Counted from the first letter of the stretch, positions 1-6,045 are shown. The stretch: 6,069 bases of DNA from Spirochaeta sp. (GCA_030590585.1 JAUUYD010000158.1:1-6069); one strand, 5' to 3'. Program-made: numbers and translations. The notes: generated from the sequence alone by a model not told the origin.

Positions 1-1994
1 GTGATTTCAACTTTCGCGGCCATATGCTGTCCGATTCCCAGGTAGCGCTCAATCATCATAAGAATATCAGCCTGCTTGAAGGGCTTGGTAACAAGATCAC
101 TCATCCCGCTGTTCAGACACTTCTCCCGTTCTTCAGCCAAGGCACTGGCAGTTACCGCAATAACCGGGGCCTTATACCCGTTCTTCCTGATGTTTTCAGT
201 AGATTCATAACCGTTCATCACCGGCATCTGACAGTCCATAAACACCAGGTCGGGGTTCTCCCGCTGAACAATCTCATATGCGACTTTTCCGTTGGGAGCC
301 TCCAGAACCTCATGGCCGTTCTTCTCGAGAATAGTCAGCAGCAATTTCCGGTTTACTTCATGATCCTCTGCAATGAGTATGCGGTAACCGGCGGCGGGCT
401 GCAGTATATCATCTTCCCCCAGGGATTCAATTTCCTCCAGTTCTTCGGCATCTTCAAGGTCCATATCACTACTGAGAAGCCGGAAAACCGAAGCTGACAA
501 ATCGCTCTGTCTGATGGGCTTGGTAAGATAGGAATCAAACCAGCCAAGAAGCTTCATCTTGGCTTCTACCGATCCGACTCCCCCTTTCATGGACATAAGT
601 ATCATCCTGGAAGGCACAAGATCACTGTCGGCATGAACCTCACTGGCAAACTGCCAACCATCGATGTGAGGCATTGTCTGGTCAACAATAACCAGCTCGT
701 ACTTTTTATTATCGGAAGATCGCATCAAAAACAGGGCTTCTTCAGCACTTCCCGCCTCATCAACCCGGAACCCCCAGGCTCGAAGGGTTCTGCCGATTCT
801 GTCACGAATTACATCGTTATCATCAACAATCAAAACTCTCCTGCCGGCAAAAAAATCTTCGGGAACAACCGGAAGAACAACATTATCATCAGCCCTGTCG
901 AACTCCATTTCAAAGAAAAAGGAAGACCCCTCACCCGGTTCACTGATGAAGGAGAGTGTTCCACCCATCTGACTCACAATATTTCTGGAAATAAACAAAC
1001 CAAGGCCCGTTCCGCCGTATTGGCGGGTTGTGGAGCTGTCGGCCTGATGAAATGCCTGAAAAAGATTCTCCTGTTTCTCAAGTGGTATTCCTACACCTGA
1101 ATCATTGACGGAAAATTTTAATTTTACCTTCTCAACAGTTACAGATAACGTTTCCACATCCAGAACTATCTGACCGACATGTGTAAATTTAACGGCGTTA
1201 TTCACCAGGTTAACCACTACCTGGCGTAGTCTGGTAGGATCTCCGAAAACCTTTGAAGGAACCCTGGAATCGATGTAAAGACCAACATCAACATTCTTTT
1301 TATGAGCTTCAAGGGTTACCAGATCCACGGCATCTTCCAGCATATCAATAAGCTCAAAAGCCGTTCGTTCCAGACGAAGCTGTCCGGCTTCAATCTTGGA
1401 GAAATCAAGAATGTCATTGATCAGTGTAAGAAGGACATCAGCAGCAAACCGGATCTGTCCGAGATAATCAGCCTGCTCCTGATCCAGAGTTGTATCCATA
1501 AGGAGATCGGACATACCGATTATCGTATGAATCGGTGTTCGTATTTCATGACTCGTATTTGCAAGAAAATCACTTTTTGACCGGGTTGCCTTCTCTGCCC
1601 CGTCACGTGCCCGGATCAGTTTAAGTTCCAGTCGTTTCTGCCCTGTAATATCACTTACAAGAATGAGGAAGCTTTCTTTTTCAGGAGTATCGAGAGGAAG
1701 AAACGAAAGTCGAACCCACCTGTCGGGAACCCCGCTTCTGGCCAGTCTCAATATAAGCCGATGGGTACCGGATCGCTCAGCGAGAAATCTGGAGAGGCCG
1801 GATGACCATGCCTCAAAATGAGAAGGATGAACCAGATTGTCAAAACGCTGTAATGGGCCTTCTCCTATCCCGGTCATACGGCGAAAGGTATCGTTGCAAT
1901 CCTCTATTTCTATCCTGTCCCCGATAAAAGCGATGCCTTCAGGATGATTCTCAATCGTCTGTGCAAACGATAAACGGTCGAAGGCCCGGGGCAT
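1..1994 (-). CDS. Soluble hybrid sensor histidine kinase (PAS-HisKA-HATPase-REC-REC), 3' end cut by window edge
   Basis: I translated this frame by hand from the ATG at 1994; it stays open to the left edge, giving 664 full codons and no stop. A PAS-like sensor domain covers about residues 10-118, with a short helical linker after it. The HisKA domain has the H-box SHEIRTP with phospho-accepting His149. The ATPase domain shows the N-box NLVNNAVKF (262-270), G1 NDSGVGI (297-303), an F-box near 311-319 and G2 YGGTGLGL (326-333). REC1 (about 385-505) has Asp391/Asp392, phosphoacceptor Asp438, Ser468 and Lys492. REC2 (about 537-653) has Glu543/Asp544, Asp587, Thr615 and Lys637. All catalytic residues look intact. 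There is no signal peptide or membrane segment, so it should sense an intracellular cue. By family knowledge it autophosphorylates on His149 and passes phosphate to its receivers. The start lies 1 nt after the stop of the upstream receiver gene, which suggests translational coupling. An Hpt domain could follow beyond the edge; the signal sensed is unknown. Confidence 0.95.
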   Translation of the reverse strand, partial: MPRAFDRLSFAQTIENHPEGIAFIGDRIEIEDCNDTFRRMTGIGEGPLQRFDNLVHPSHFEAWSSGLSRFLAERSGTHRLILRLARSGVPDRWVRLSFLPLDTPEKESFLILVSDITGQKRLELKLIRARDGAEKATRSKSDFLANTSHEIRTPIHTIIGMSDLLMDTTLDQEQADYLGQIRFAADVLLTLINDILDFSKIEAGQLRLERTAFELIDMLEDAVDLVTLEAHKKNVDVGLYIDSRVPSKVFGDPTRLRQVVVNLVNNAVKFTHVGQIVLDVETLSVTVEKVKLKFSVNDSGVGIPLEKQENLFQAFHQADSSTTRQYGGTGLGLFISRNIVSQMGGTLSFISEPGEGSSFFFEMEFDRADDNVVLPVVPEDFFAGRRVLIVDDNDVIRDRIGRTLRAWGFRVDEAGSAEEALFLMRSSDNKKYELVIVDQTMPHIDGWQFASEVHADSDLVPSRMILMSMKGGVGSVEAKMKLLGWFDSYLTKPIRQSDLSASVFRLLSSDMDLEDAEELEEIESLGEDDILQPAAGYRILIAEDHEVNRKLLLTILEKNGHEVLEAPNGKVAYEIVQRENPDLVFMDCQMPVMNGYESTENIRKNGYKAPVIAVTASALAEEREKCLNSGMSDLVTKPFKQADILMMIERYLGIGQHMAAKVEI

Positions 1995-1995
1995 A

Positions 1996-3264
1996 TCAGA
2001 AATCGGCTCCGAGGATTTCGGTGGCTTTCGCCAGGATTCCCTCAGGTTTTATTGGTTTTATAAGATAGCTGTCAACGCCGAAAGCCCGAGCCTTGACAAC
2101 ACTTTCCTTTCTGGAAAGTGCTGTCAGGATTATTGTCGGAATCTCAATTTTACGGCCGTTCATCATTTGCAGAACCGCGAATCCGTTCATCTCAGGCATA
2201 ATAAGGTCAAGAAAAAGAAGATCAAAGCTTTCCTCTGCCTCCAGGGTTTCTACGAATTCCATTCCATTGCTAAAGGGAAAAACCTCCCAACCGGTGGCTT
2301 TAAATGTGTTCCTGATAATCTCCCTTACAATCATATCGTCATCAACTACAGCGATACGAAAATTCCCTTCGAGCTGACTCAGACCTTCCCCGGGTGACTC
2401 TTTCTGGAAATTCAGCTGAAAGGCTTCTTTCTCCAGGTCCTGTTTTGCTGAGAAAAACCTGTCTTGAACATTGTCCTGTTCCGCTGTGAGAGATTCCATA
2501 CCCTTGATACCGAGAAGTCCATCCATTGCCTCTTCCAGGCTTTTTGAAACCTCAATTTCGCTTAAAACCACATGACCGGACAGGTAGGAAATAATATCTT
2601 CTGAAACAGTGAGAATCCGAATCCGGTCAGGCTTACTGACAAAGCCCATCACCTCTTCCAGCAGAACTTCAAGTTTATTCTTGTCTTCCGAACGGAATTC
2701 AATATCAGTCATCAGAATCAGTATCCGGGGATCCGGAACCGAGTATAGTTTTATCAACTCGGCAACCTTGTATCTGAGAAGGTTTATTTTCTCCCTGTTG
2801 AATCCCCTGGCAATTTCAACAAATAGAATCTGGTCGTTCAAGTGGGCATCAAGTATACAGGGAGTGTCGTCCATTTCAATGGCAACATGAAGAAGCTCTG
2901 TCAGAGTCTCCAGAAGAGCATCAATTCTAACCGGCTTGTTCAGGATTTTCTGTACTCCCATCTGTGCTATTTCCACTACCTGCTTTTTCTCACGCTTGGA
3001 AATGGTCATCACAACAGGAATACTGTCAATATTCGGATCGGCAGCCATAGCTTTGAGAATTTCCATGCTGCTTTTACGTGTAAGAAAATAGTCCATGATA
3101 ATCAAATCCGGCTGCAATTGCCGGATTTTCCCCCAGCCGTCGAGTCCGTTGATTGCAAGCAGAACTTCAAAGCCGTACTCTTTCAGTTGCTTTTCCAGAA
3201 AGCTCCGAAGTAAAGAAGAATCATTGATTACCAAAATGGATTTCATACTGCCATTATATTCCAT
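1996..3264 (-). CDS. Dual-receiver response regulator (REC - divergent STAS-like domain - REC)
   Basis: From the ATG at 3264 the product is 422 residues. The N-terminal receiver (about 9-125) has an Asn14-Asp15 pocket where Asp-Asp or Glu-Asp is usual, with phosphoacceptor Asp58, Thr87 and Lys110. The middle region (about 139-255) alternates predicted strands and helices, such as ILFVEIA, RILILMTD and IRILTVS, and resembles a divergent STAS fold; this is an inference from pattern. A charged, Gln-rich linker leads to a canonical C-terminal receiver (about 302-422) with Asp308-310, phosphoacceptor Asp353, Thr381 and Lys403. There is no DNA-binding, GGDEF or other output domain, so it probably works by protein contacts or as a phosphate relay. 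It lies immediately upstream of, and is probably coupled to, the hybrid kinase, its likely partner. The start is uncertain. The ATG at 3264 has AGGG 8 nt upstream, the ATG at 3246 starts right at the receiver fold (MKSILVIND), and an ATG at 3348 would overlap the divergent gene. Confidence 0.92.
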   Translation of the reverse strand: MEYNGSMKSILVINDSSLLRSFLEKQLKEYGFEVLLAINGLDGWGKIRQLQPDLIIMDYFLTRKSSMEILKAMAADPNIDSIPVVMTISKREKKQVVEIAQMGVQKILNKPVRIDALLETLTELLHVAIEMDDTPCILDAHLNDQILFVEIARGFNREKINLLRYKVAELIKLYSVPDPRILILMTDIEFRSEDKNKLEVLLEEVMGFVSKPDRIRILTVSEDIISYLSGHVVLSEIEVSKSLEEAMDGLLGIKGMESLTAEQDNVQDRFFSAKQDLEKEAFQLNFQKESPGEGLSQLEGNFRIAVVDDDMIVREIIRNTFKATGWEVFPFSNGMEFVETLEAEESFDLLFLDLIMPEMNGFAVLQMMNGRKIEIPTIILTALSRKESVVKARAFGVDSYLIKPIKPEGILAKATEILGADF

Positions 3265-3312
3265 AAATACGGCCCTGTGGAAAGGAGTAATCAGATAAAC
3301 CATAATTGGGGA
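3265..3312. promoter_or_regulatory. Divergent intergenic region between the regulator gene and the YD-MORN gene
   Basis: This short gap separates two divergent transcription units, so the promoters must lie here or reach into the coding ends. A strong Shine-Dalgarno-like AAAGGAG sits at 3281-3287 on the plus strand, but no ATG, GTG or TTG follows it at normal spacing. The only candidate there is an in-frame ATA at 3295, 7 nt downstream. On the minus strand AGGG (complement of 3273-3276) fits the regulator start at 3264. I could not make out a convincing -35/-10 pair in either direction. Confidence 0.4.
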
Positions 3313-3324
3313 ATGTTTCCCAAT
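3305..3324. promoter_or_regulatory. Imperfect palindrome across the likely YD-MORN start codon
   Basis: The arms ATTGGGGAA and TTTCCCAAT flank a central TG and pair except at one position, where G faces T. The palindrome contains the candidate ATG at 3313. It could be a protein-binding operator, or in RNA a small hairpin that places the AUG in or near its loop. It may also be chance; no second copy was seen in the window. Confidence 0.25.
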
Positions 3325-4464
3325 CCCCTCCTGGACAGCGATGGTCATGTTGACTCACTCACTCTTGAAAGAGCCTCGTTTAAACGGGCTCTTTTTATCT
3401 GGAAAGAAACTGATCGCCGGTTCACCGCCAGGTACAGCTGGAATGAGCGGGGACTCCTCTCATCAAAAGAAGAGGATGAAGAAGTGCATCTCTACGCGTA
3501 CGATGATAATGATTTGAAAATCGCCTGTTACCGCCTTGATAAATCAGGGAATCTTATCGGCCGGGAAATCTGGAAATGGGATAAAGAGAAAAGGCTTACA
3601 AAGCGGATAATAAAAACCTTTTTACCTCCCGCTGAAGAGTTGTGGAGCTACGAACACGACGAAGCCGGACGTATGACGGCGGAATGCAGAGGAAACAGGA
3701 TACGAGTTGAAATATACGATCCGCTGGGCCGTCTTGAACAGGAATACCTCTATGATGGCGAGAAACCGGACCTGATTACTGAATACTCATACGATGATGA
3801 AAATCACCTGTTATCTGTAATAATCAGAGAGCCGAATGGTTCCCGGCACCGAAAGACGCTTCATTCATATGATACGGAAGGACGGATGGCGTCGGAAACT
3901 ATTTATAACTCCGAAGACAGAATTATCAGAGATGAAGTTTATGCATATGGCGCAACTCACGGAAAACGGTGGCTTGAACGGGTGACATGGATTCCTGCCG
4001 GAACCCGAAAAGGGAAACGCAGGCCTGGTGAAGTGATTTATCGATCATTCACCCTCGGAGGAAGCTTTAACCGCTCCGCCGCGGGAATATCACAGTCCGC
4101 GGCCTTTGAAAACGGCATTTACAACGGACCGCTTGTTGACGGAAAACCCGAAGGTAAGGGAATCTTCCAATACAACGACAACAGCCGTTACGACGGAGAG
4201 TTCAGAGCAGGTGTCATGGAGGGGTACGGCAGCCTGTCATGGGCCGACGGACGGGTGATGGAAGGAAACTTCCTGGGAGGGCTGCTTGAGGGAGACGGCC
4301 GCTGCATCTGGACTGACGGCAGCCAATACACCGGAGCTTTTGTGAATGGAAATATGCACGGGCCGGGAGTTTTCGTCTGGGCTGACGGCACCCGGTTTGA
4401 GGGGCTTTTTGAAGACGGCAGAAGAACCGATCAGGGGGCCTGGGAACGGCCTGGAGACACATGA
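3313..4464 (+). CDS. YD/RHS-like repeat protein with C-terminal MORN repeats
   Basis: The product is 383 residues from the ATG at 3313; an in-frame GTG at 3277 would add 12. Residues about 38-213 are rich in aromatic-acidic hairpin units such as YSWNERG, YAYDDND, YEHDEAGRM, IYDPLGRL and YSYDDENHL. These match the YD/RHS repeat style that builds beta sheets. A basic linker (about 228-240, GTRKGKRRPGE) leads to five MORN repeats starting at residues 270, 293, 316, 339 and 362, each 23 residues long and the last truncated. I see no signal peptide, membrane helix, RHS core motif or toxin tip, so it looks cytoplasmic and is not a classical RHS toxin. MORN repeats are known to serve as scaffolds or lipid/protein-binding modules. 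The stop overlaps the HAD start (ATGA), so the two products are probably made together. The specific function is not recognised. No good ribosome binding site precedes the ATG, so the start is unsettled. Confidence 0.88.
   Translation: MFPNPLLDSDGHVDSLTLERASFKRALFIWKETDRRFTARYSWNERGLLSSKEEDEEVHLYAYDDNDLKIACYRLDKSGNLIGREIWKWDKEKRLTKRIIKTFLPPAEELWSYEHDEAGRMTAECRGNRIRVEIYDPLGRLEQEYLYDGEKPDLITEYSYDDENHLLSVIIREPNGSRHRKTLHSYDTEGRMASETIYNSEDRIIRDEVYAYGATHGKRWLERVTWIPAGTRKGKRRPGEVIYRSFTLGGSFNRSAAGISQSAAFENGIYNGPLVDGKPEGKGIFQYNDNSRYDGEFRAGVMEGYGSLSWADGRVMEGNFLGGLLEGDGRCIWTDGSQYTGAFVNGNMHGPGVFVWADGTRFEGLFEDGRRTDQGAWERPGDT
4120..4428 (+). repeat. MORN repeat array (five units, 23-codon period)
   Basis: This is the coding segment for the MORN repeats of the YD-MORN protein. 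Units begin with YNGPL, YDGEF, MEGNF, YTGAF and FEGLF at an exact 69-bp spacing, and each carries the family's G-x-G-x-[FLW] core, such as GKGIFQY, GYGSLSW and GPGVFVW. The fifth unit stops after about 11 residues. The period is conserved at protein level while the nucleotide sequence has diverged, which suggests old repeats under selection and not a recent tandem duplication. Confidence 0.85.
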
Positions 4465-5117
4465 AAATAAAATGCCTGATTCTCGACCATGATGATACGG
4501 CTGTTGACAGCACCGCAACCGTACACTTTCCAGCTCACCTGGAAGTTATGAAAAAACTACGTCCGGATTCCCCGGTAATAAACCTGAATACCTGGTTTGA
4601 AAAGAATTTCGATCCTGGAATAATGAGCTATCTCACTGAAGAGATTGGCTTCAGCAGCGAAGAAATGGAACAGGAGTTCCGGATATGGCAGGAATTCAAT
4701 GAATCCAGAAACCCTCCATTTTATCCGGAGCTGCCCGAATTGATGGAAGAGTTTATACAAAAGGGCGGTATCATTGCCGTTGCCTCCCATTCCACAACTG
4801 AGCATATCAAAAGGCATTACGAGTATGGTGCCCCGGGAATAGTTCCAGCGTTCATCTTCGGCTGGGACCATAATCCTGAACGCCGAAAACCTTCTCCATG
4901 GCCGGTAACCCGCATTCTGGAAGAGACAGGACTTAAACCTTCTGAAGTTCTGGTTGTGGATGATCTCAAACCCGGCGTTGAAATGGCCAGAGCTGCCGGG
5001 GTTCCGGTAGCCGCGGCAGGATGGGGTCATTCAATCCCCTCAATCCGTAACGCAATGACAGAACTCTGCGACATATGGCTCCCTGATATTGCCGCTTTAA
5101 AAGCTCAGCTGAGGTAA
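4461..5117 (+). CDS. HAD-superfamily hydrolase (phosphatase-like)
   Basis: This 218-residue protein has the full HAD catalytic set. Motif I is DHDDT, with nucleophile Asp9 and acid/base Asp11. Motif II is Ser109 in VASHS, motif III is Lys143 in RRKPSPW, and motif IV is Asp167-Asp168 in VVDDLKPG. Residues about 17-90 are helical and sit where a C1-type cap belongs, as in phosphoglycolate phosphatase and beta-phosphoglucomutase relatives. By family knowledge it should be a Mg-dependent cytosolic phosphatase or phosphomutase acting on a small phosphorylated molecule; the substrate cannot be read from the sequence. GGAG at 4453-4456 lies 4 nt before the ATG, and the start overlaps the preceding stop as ATGA, so expression is tied to the YD-MORN gene. 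The TAA stop sits inside the left arm of a long hairpin. Confidence 0.93.
   Translation: MKIKCLILDHDDTAVDSTATVHFPAHLEVMKKLRPDSPVINLNTWFEKNFDPGIMSYLTEEIGFSSEEMEQEFRIWQEFNESRNPPFYPELPELMEEFIQKGGIIAVASHSTTEHIKRHYEYGAPGIVPAFIFGWDHNPERRKPSPWPVTRILEETGLKPSEVLVVDDLKPGVEMARAAGVPVAAAGWGHSIPSIRNAMTELCDIWLPDIAALKAQLR
5104..5113. repeat. CTCAGCTGAG perfect palindrome at the HAD 3' end
   Basis: This 10-bp perfect palindrome lies in the last codons of the HAD gene and abuts the long hairpin at 5113. Its right half is part of CTGAGGT (5109-5115), which recurs at 5182-5188 in the left arm of the second hairpin. It may be only a by-product of the coding sequence. Confidence 0.4.
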
Positions 5118-5147
5118 TTTCAAAAAACCCCGGTTTTTGAAATTACC
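5113..5147. terminator. Long hairpin spanning the HAD stop codon, possible bidirectional terminator
   Basis: The arms GGTAATTTCAAAAA (5113-5126) and TTTTTGAAATTACC (5134-5147) are exact reverse complements. With one bulged A and a C-G pair, the stem extends to a CCCG tetraloop. The HAD stop TAA (5115-5117) is inside the left arm. No T tract follows on either strand, so it does not fit a standard intrinsic terminator. It could instead protect mRNA 3' ends, stop convergent transcription with a factor, or be a dispersed palindromic repeat. The structure itself is certain; the role is inferred. Confidence 0.45.
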
Positions 5148-5174
5148 AAGACCTTTAGAAAATATCTTTTCGAC

Positions 5175-5228
5175 CCAATAACTGAGGTTCTTGAAAAATG
5201 GTAATTTTGAAAGAACCTCAGTTATTGG
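5175..5228. terminator. Extended hairpin spanning the thioredoxin stop codon, possible terminator
   Basis: The outer arms CCAATAACTGAGGTTCTT (5175-5192) and AAGAACCTCAGTTATTGG (5211-5228) pair perfectly over 18 bp. Inside them a GA/GA internal loop leads to a second stem, AAAAT (5195-5199) with ATTTT (5204-5208), closed by the loop GGTA. The right arm holds the last two sense codons and the stop of the minus-strand thioredoxin gene, so the left arm is an inverted copy of that gene's 3' end. No T tract follows on either strand. The likely role is 3'-end formation or insulation between convergent genes, but this is not shown. Confidence 0.45.
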
Positions 5229-5547
5229 CATAGGCCTCTTCAAGAAAATCGACAATTTGCTGTCTTGTTTTTCTCAATTTGCTTATAAACGTCCCGGTTA
5301 CTTCACCCTTGTAAAAAGAAACAAGGCTTGGTATGCCGAGAATATCAAACCTTTCAACCAGATCCGGAAAAGTATCCCGATCGATGACAGCAAAGGTAAA
5401 CTTGTCCCCGAACTCCTCTTCCAGACTTGGAAGTACTGCTTTGAGAACCCGGCAGTCCGGGCACCCCTCGGCGGTAAAAAGGGCACAGAAACGCTTATCA
5501 CTTTGGGAAAGAGCTTGAAACTCTTCCGTATTTTCTAAACTCATCAT
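5218..5547 (-). CDS. Thioredoxin-like protein with CPDC active site
   Basis: From the ATG at 5547 the product is 109 residues, the usual length of a single thioredoxin domain. The active site is GCPDC (Cys29 and Cys32) after the strand CALFTAE, and the expected cis-proline is Pro73 in LGIPSLVSF. The canonical WCGPC is altered: Trp is replaced by Gly and the inner GP by PD. CPDC is known from thioredoxin-related proteins such as human TXNDC17/TRP14, which act on a narrower substrate set than thioredoxin. There is no signal peptide, so it is cytoplasmic. An extra Cys21 lies near the active site. Alternative starts are the adjacent ATG at 5544 and a TTG at 5583; none has a clear ribosome binding site. 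It is divergent from the glutaredoxin-like gene and convergent with the HAD gene. Its stop codon lies in the right arm of the hairpin at 5175-5228. Confidence 0.92.
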   Translation of the reverse strand: MMSLENTEEFQALSQSDKRFCALFTAEGCPDCRVLKAVLPSLEEEFGDKFTFAVIDRDTFPDLVERFDILGIPSLVSFYKGEVTGTFISKLRKTRQQIVDFLEEAYANN

Positions 5548-5598
5548 CTGCTGGAATATCGTGAATTCCCGCCAGGAGATCAATAATTCTTAGAGCCG

Positions 5599-5625
5599 TT
5601 TTCAAATATCGGAGATTTTTGAAAA
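5599..5625. repeat. AT-rich inverted repeat between the redox genes (first)
   Basis: The arms TTTTCAAATATC (5599-5610) and GATTTTTGAAAA (5614-5625) pair at 11 of 12 positions, with one T-T mismatch and a GGA loop. It lies in the region shared by the thioredoxin and glutaredoxin promoters. It could be an operator, an RNA hairpin in the thioredoxin leader, or a relative of the hairpin at 5113-5147, which shares the TTTCAAA / TTTGAAA motif. Confidence 0.5.
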
Positions 5626-5673
5626 TACACATCTCTAGAGTAAATTCAGAGAGGGTTCGGCCATCGTATCGAA

Positions 5674-5697
5674 GTAATTTCATATTTATGAAATTGC
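5674..5697. repeat. AT-rich inverted repeat between the redox genes (second)
   Basis: The arms GTAATTTCAT (5674-5683) and ATGAAATTGC (5688-5697) pair over 10 positions, counting one G-T wobble, around the loop ATTT. The half-site GTAATTTCA is identical to part of the arm of the hairpin at 5113-5147. It lies about 50 bp upstream of the glutaredoxin start, where an operator or promoter element would be expected. No clear -35/-10 pair could be assigned around it. Confidence 0.5.
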
Positions 5698-5736
5698 CTT
5701 CTTGAAATAACGATAAATAAAAAGAACAATGAATGC

Positions 5737-5741
5737 GGAGG
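5737..5741 (+). promoter_or_regulatory. Ribosome binding site of the glutaredoxin-like gene
   Basis: GGAGG lies 7 nt before the ATG at 5749, an ideal Shine-Dalgarno arrangement that fixes this start. It is among the clearest ribosome binding sites in the window. Confidence 0.85.
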
Positions 5742-5748
5742 CGCTGCT

Positions 5749-6045
5749 ATGTTTGACAGCCATGAATGGAACACGACGGAAGGAAAAGGACTTGCTGAGA
5801 ATCTCACCTTATTATCCCTCTCTACATGCGGATTCTGTGCCAGTGCCCGTAAATATCTGGATGGCCGGGGGCTGGCATTCCGATATCTGGAACTGGACAA
5901 TCTTCCAACAGAAGAGAAAGCTGAGATTAAAAGTGAATTCCGGAACAAATTCGGTCGGCGTCCGTCCTTCCCGTCCCTCATCATAAACGGAGAACGCTTC
6001 CTCGTTGGATTCATCAAAGATCACTGGGACGAAGAACTTGATTAA
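5749..6045 (+). CDS. Glutaredoxin-family protein (CGFC active site)
   Basis: This 98-residue protein has a thioredoxin-fold core. The strand LTLLSLS leads into the active site TCGFC (Cys27 and Cys30), followed by helix ASARKYLDGRG. The strand FRYLELD comes next, then the cis-proline in SFPSLIING (Pro75) and the GF pair in LVGFIKDHW that glutaredoxins use near the glutathione site. It has the dithiol CxxC form and no signal peptide, so it is a cytoplasmic disulfide reductase or redox adaptor. The reductant could be glutathione, another low-molecular thiol or a dedicated reductase; the sequence does not say. Insert EEKAEIKSEFRNKFGRRP (about 55-72) is typical of the small bacterial glutaredoxin-like group. 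It is divergent from the CPDC thioredoxin-like gene, and another gene may overlap its 3' end. Confidence 0.92.
   Translation: MFDSHEWNTTEGKGLAENLTLLSLSTCGFCASARKYLDGRGLAFRYLELDNLPTEEKAEIKSEFRNKFGRRPSFPSLIINGERFLVGFIKDHWDEELD

Noticed and set aside
24..1100. Plus-strand reading frames at 24-497 and 633-1100
   Set aside because: The opposite strand encodes a continuous hybrid kinase with every catalytic motif in order, so these are shadows.
3313..4464. YD-MORN protein as an RHS toxin or as a toxin-antitoxin partner
   Set aside because: It has no signal peptide, RHS core motif or variable toxin tip, and its MORN units are the regular 23-residue type. Its neighbour is a HAD enzyme with a full catalytic set and not a recognisable immunity protein.
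4188..4518. Overlapping minus-strand frames opposite the MORN repeats and the HAD start
   Set aside because: They are low-complexity, Pro/Ser-rich translations of the repeat region, with no recognisable motif and no ribosome binding site; the plus-strand MORN frame is clearly the coding one.
4461..5117. Unusual HAD motif I (DHDDT)
   Set aside because: A second Asp before the Thr, as in DxDDT, is common in HAD enzymes, so this is normal variation and not a defect.
5158..5171. Short inverted repeat GAAAA / TTTTC between the two long hairpins
   Set aside because: Five A/T-rich pairs around a 4-nt loop are expected by chance in this composition and would form only a weak hairpin.
5113..5228. 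CRISPR or tandem repeat array in the convergent gap
   Set aside because: The repeats are inverted and not direct, there are only two structures, and there are no evenly sized spacers.
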